Source: Patescibacteria group bacterium
GTDB taxonomy: Bacteria; Patescibacteriota; Minisyncoccia; Phycocordibacterales; UBA9973
NCBI GenBank assembly: GCA_019750345.1
Contig: JAIEON010000096.1
Span: 1 to 6,171, forward strand
Length of the DNA stretch: 6,171 nt
Reading direction: 5' to 3'
In this document: piece by piece, positions 4,656 to 6,171 of the stretch
Position numbering within the stretch: position 1 is the stretch's first letter
Layout of the letters: each line of letters starts with the position of its first letter
Program-made: the position numbers and the translations under genes
Notes under the pieces: generated by a model
Databases searched by the model: none
What the model was told of the DNA's origin: nothing
Seen by the model: the letters and a program-made list of their open reading frames with translations, nothing else

Positions 4656-6171
4656 ATGAATTCAACAGCAAAAACACCCGAAATCCCCGTTTTTAAAGCA
4701 GGAGGAAAATACGAAGGACCCATCAATATCTCCACTAAAGGAGTAGGCTATGTCAAACTCAGAGATCTCGGAGTAACTGTTGAAGTACAAAAAGATGCCC
4801 TCAACCGCGCCTTTCACTATGATATTGTCACCGTTGAAGTGACCCATCTCGTACCTGGTATGAACCCGCAAGGGAAAGTCCTCGATATCGTTCGCCGTGC
4901 AAAAGTTGGATATTCAGGCACACTTTCATTTGAAAACGGCAACCATTGTATCGTAACCAATGATGGTCGCATGTACACTGCAATCAACATCCCCAACGAC
5001 AAACTTGGTGGAGCGACACAAGGTGACAAGGTATTTTGCCGTATTAGCGATTGGCCAAACCCGAACACAGAACCGATTGGTGAAATCACTCGTGTACTTG
5101 GTAAACCACTGGAGAACAATGCCGAGATGCTTTCTCTCGCGCTTGAAAAAGGATTTAGTGACGACTATCCCGCTGCAGTAACAGAAGAAGCAAAAGCCAT
5201 TCATGAAAAAGGAATTAGTGACGCAGAAAAAAGTGCTCGTAAAGATTTCCGTGGTACCACAACAGTGACTATCGACCCAGAAGATGCAAAAGACTTTGAT
5301 GATGCAATCTCTGTAAAATTCCTAGAGGATGGTAATACAGAAATAGGTATTCACATTGCTGATGTATCACACTACGTCACCCCAGGAAGTGCAATCGACA
5401 AAGAAGCATCAGACCGCGCGACTTCTGTCTACCTTGTAGACCGTACTATCCCCATGCTTCCTGAAGTACTCTCAAACGAATTATGTAGTTTGATGCCGAA
5501 CGTGGACCGTCTCAGTTTTTCTGCGGTATTTGTATTCACACCAGACATGAAAATTGTGAGTGAATGGTTTGGACGTACAGTTATCCACAGTGACTACCGA
5601 TTTAGTTATGAAAGTGCTCAAGCGGTACTCGATACAAAAGAGGGTCCGTATCTTAAGGAATTGGAAGCAGCGCTCGCGGTGGCTCAACATCTTGAAAAAC
5701 AGCGTTTCGTAAATGGTGCTATTGCACTCGAAACTACTGAAGTAAAATTCAAACTCGATGAAGCGGGTGTACCTATTGGCGTGTACACCAAAGAGCGCGG
5801 ACCAACTCACCATATGATCGAAGAGCTCATGCTTCTTGCTAACCGCAAGGTCGCTGAATTCATCGCCACTCGCGACAAGCACGCTGACGAAATCTTTGTC
5901 TACCGTATTCACGATGCGCCAGATCCTGACCGCGTAGAAACACTCCTACTCTTTTTGAAGCGCCTTGGCTACAAACTGACAACAGACGAACATGGTGTAA
6001 TCCCTTCAAAACAATTAAACGATCTCGTTATCTCACTCGCTGATAAACCAGAACGCGAAACTATTCAGACTGCAATTGTTCGTAGTATGGCAAAAGCTGT
6101 GTACTCAACCAAAAATATTGGCCACTACGGACTAGCATTTGAATATTACACACACTTCACCTCTCCTATTC
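4656..6171 (+). CDS. rnr: RNase R/VacB-family 3'-5' exoribonuclease, N-terminal 505 residues (runs off the right edge)
   Basis: RNase R degrades structured RNA from the 3' end and takes part in mRNA turnover and rRNA and tmRNA quality control. Two OB-type cold-shock domains are suggested at about residues 16-65 (GVGYVKLRDLGV) and 80-150. The RNB catalytic domain begins near residue 195. Its metal-binding motif IDPEDAKDFDDA carries D207, D213, D215 and D216, matching E. coli D272, D278, D280 and D281. IHIADVSHYV and TSVYLVDRTIPMLPE follow, with Y259 matching the base-stacking Y324. IEELMLLANRKVA, VYRIHDAPDPDRVE and HYGLAFEYYTHFTSPI complete most of the domain. The S1 domain is outside the window. 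The N-terminus is short, with no helix-turn-helix, as in many small genomes. The start is the ATG at 4656; an ATG at 4640 hits a stop after three codons. No Shine-Dalgarno motif is present. RNase II is less likely because the motifs fit RNase R better. Confidence 0.94.
   Translation, partial: MNSTAKTPEIPVFKAGGKYEGPINISTKGVGYVKLRDLGVTVEVQKDALNRAFHYDIVTVEVTHLVPGMNPQGKVLDIVRRAKVGYSGTLSFENGNHCIVTNDGRMYTAINIPNDKLGGATQGDKVFCRISDWPNPNTEPIGEITRVLGKPLENNAEMLSLALEKGFSDDYPAAVTEEAKAIHEKGISDAEKSARKDFRGTTTVTIDPEDAKDFDDAISVKFLEDGNTEIGIHIADVSHYVTPGSAIDKEASDRATSVYLVDRTIPMLPEVLSNELCSLMPNVDRLSFSAVFVFTPDMKIVSEWFGRTVIHSDYRFSYESAQAVLDTKEGPYLKELEAALAVAQHLEKQRFVNGAIALETTEVKFKLDEAGVPIGVYTKERGPTHHMIEELMLLANRKVAEFIATRDKHADEIFVYRIHDAPDPDRVETLLLFLKRLGYKLTTDEHGVIPSKQLNDLVISLADKPERETIQTAIVRSMAKAVYSTKNIGHYGLAFEYYTHFTSPI
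5144..5223 (+). repeat. Short near-exact duplication inside rnr
   Basis: The 20-base segments at 5144-5163 and 5204-5223 (TGAAAAAGGATTTAGTGACG and its copy) differ at one base and lie exactly 60 bases apart, encoding EKGFSDD and EKGISDA in the linker before the RNB domain. This may be a remnant of a small internal duplication or chance. Confidence 0.45.

Noticed and set aside
4662..5912. Minus-strand open frames of 69-143 codons
   Set aside because: They are antisense to rnr, whose plus-strand frame carries intact RNB catalytic motifs.
1..6171. CRISPR arrays, insertion sequences, tRNA or rRNA genes, toxin-antitoxin or defence systems
   Set aside because: No regularly spaced repeats, no terminal inverted repeats with transposase, no cloverleaf or rRNA-like sequence, and no defence domains were seen; the gaps between genes are short and explained by promoters and terminators.

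Overview
The window holds one strand-switch in an otherwise compact bacterial housekeeping region. The reading is: rpoB (5' part), a small membrane-protein gene, trmD, khpA and rpsP on the minus strand, and a divergent RNase R-family gene (5' part) on the plus strand. Gene content is purely core informational. There are no mobile elements, CRISPR arrays, tRNAs, rRNAs or defence genes. No previously undescribed multi-gene system is visible; the interest lies in unusual residues of RpoB and TrmD and in how transcription and translation appear to start.

The organism looks like a bacterium with a small, AT-rich, streamlined genome using the standard genetic code. A Candidate Phyla Radiation (Patescibacteria, Parcubacteria-like) origin is my best guess. 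It rests on the general look of the proteins, the reduced operons and the absence of Shine-Dalgarno motifs. It is an inference, not a proof.

Region by region (minus strand read right to left): rpsP (4289-4597) starts from a strong promoter whose -10 box lies nine bases from the ATG, so the mRNA is probably leaderless. A good intrinsic terminator follows (4250-4282), then an extended -10 element and the khpA-trmD pair (4200-3172, 12 bp apart). Right after trmD a near-consensus promoter drives a 52-residue two-helix membrane protein, closed by an intrinsic terminator (2890-2920). Immediately beyond that terminator a TTGACA/TATACT promoter drives rpoB with a leader of about 117 nt. On the plus strand, rnr starts at 4656 from a promoter that overlaps the rpsP promoter and would also give a leaderless mRNA.

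Functionally the genes cover transcription (RpoB), the small ribosomal subunit (S16), tRNA modification for reading-frame maintenance (TrmD), small-RNA or mRNA binding (KhpA) and RNA turnover (RNase R). The familiar rpsP-khpA-rimM-trmD-rplS order of other bacteria is recognisable, but rimM and rplS are absent here and the block is split by a terminator and a new promoter.
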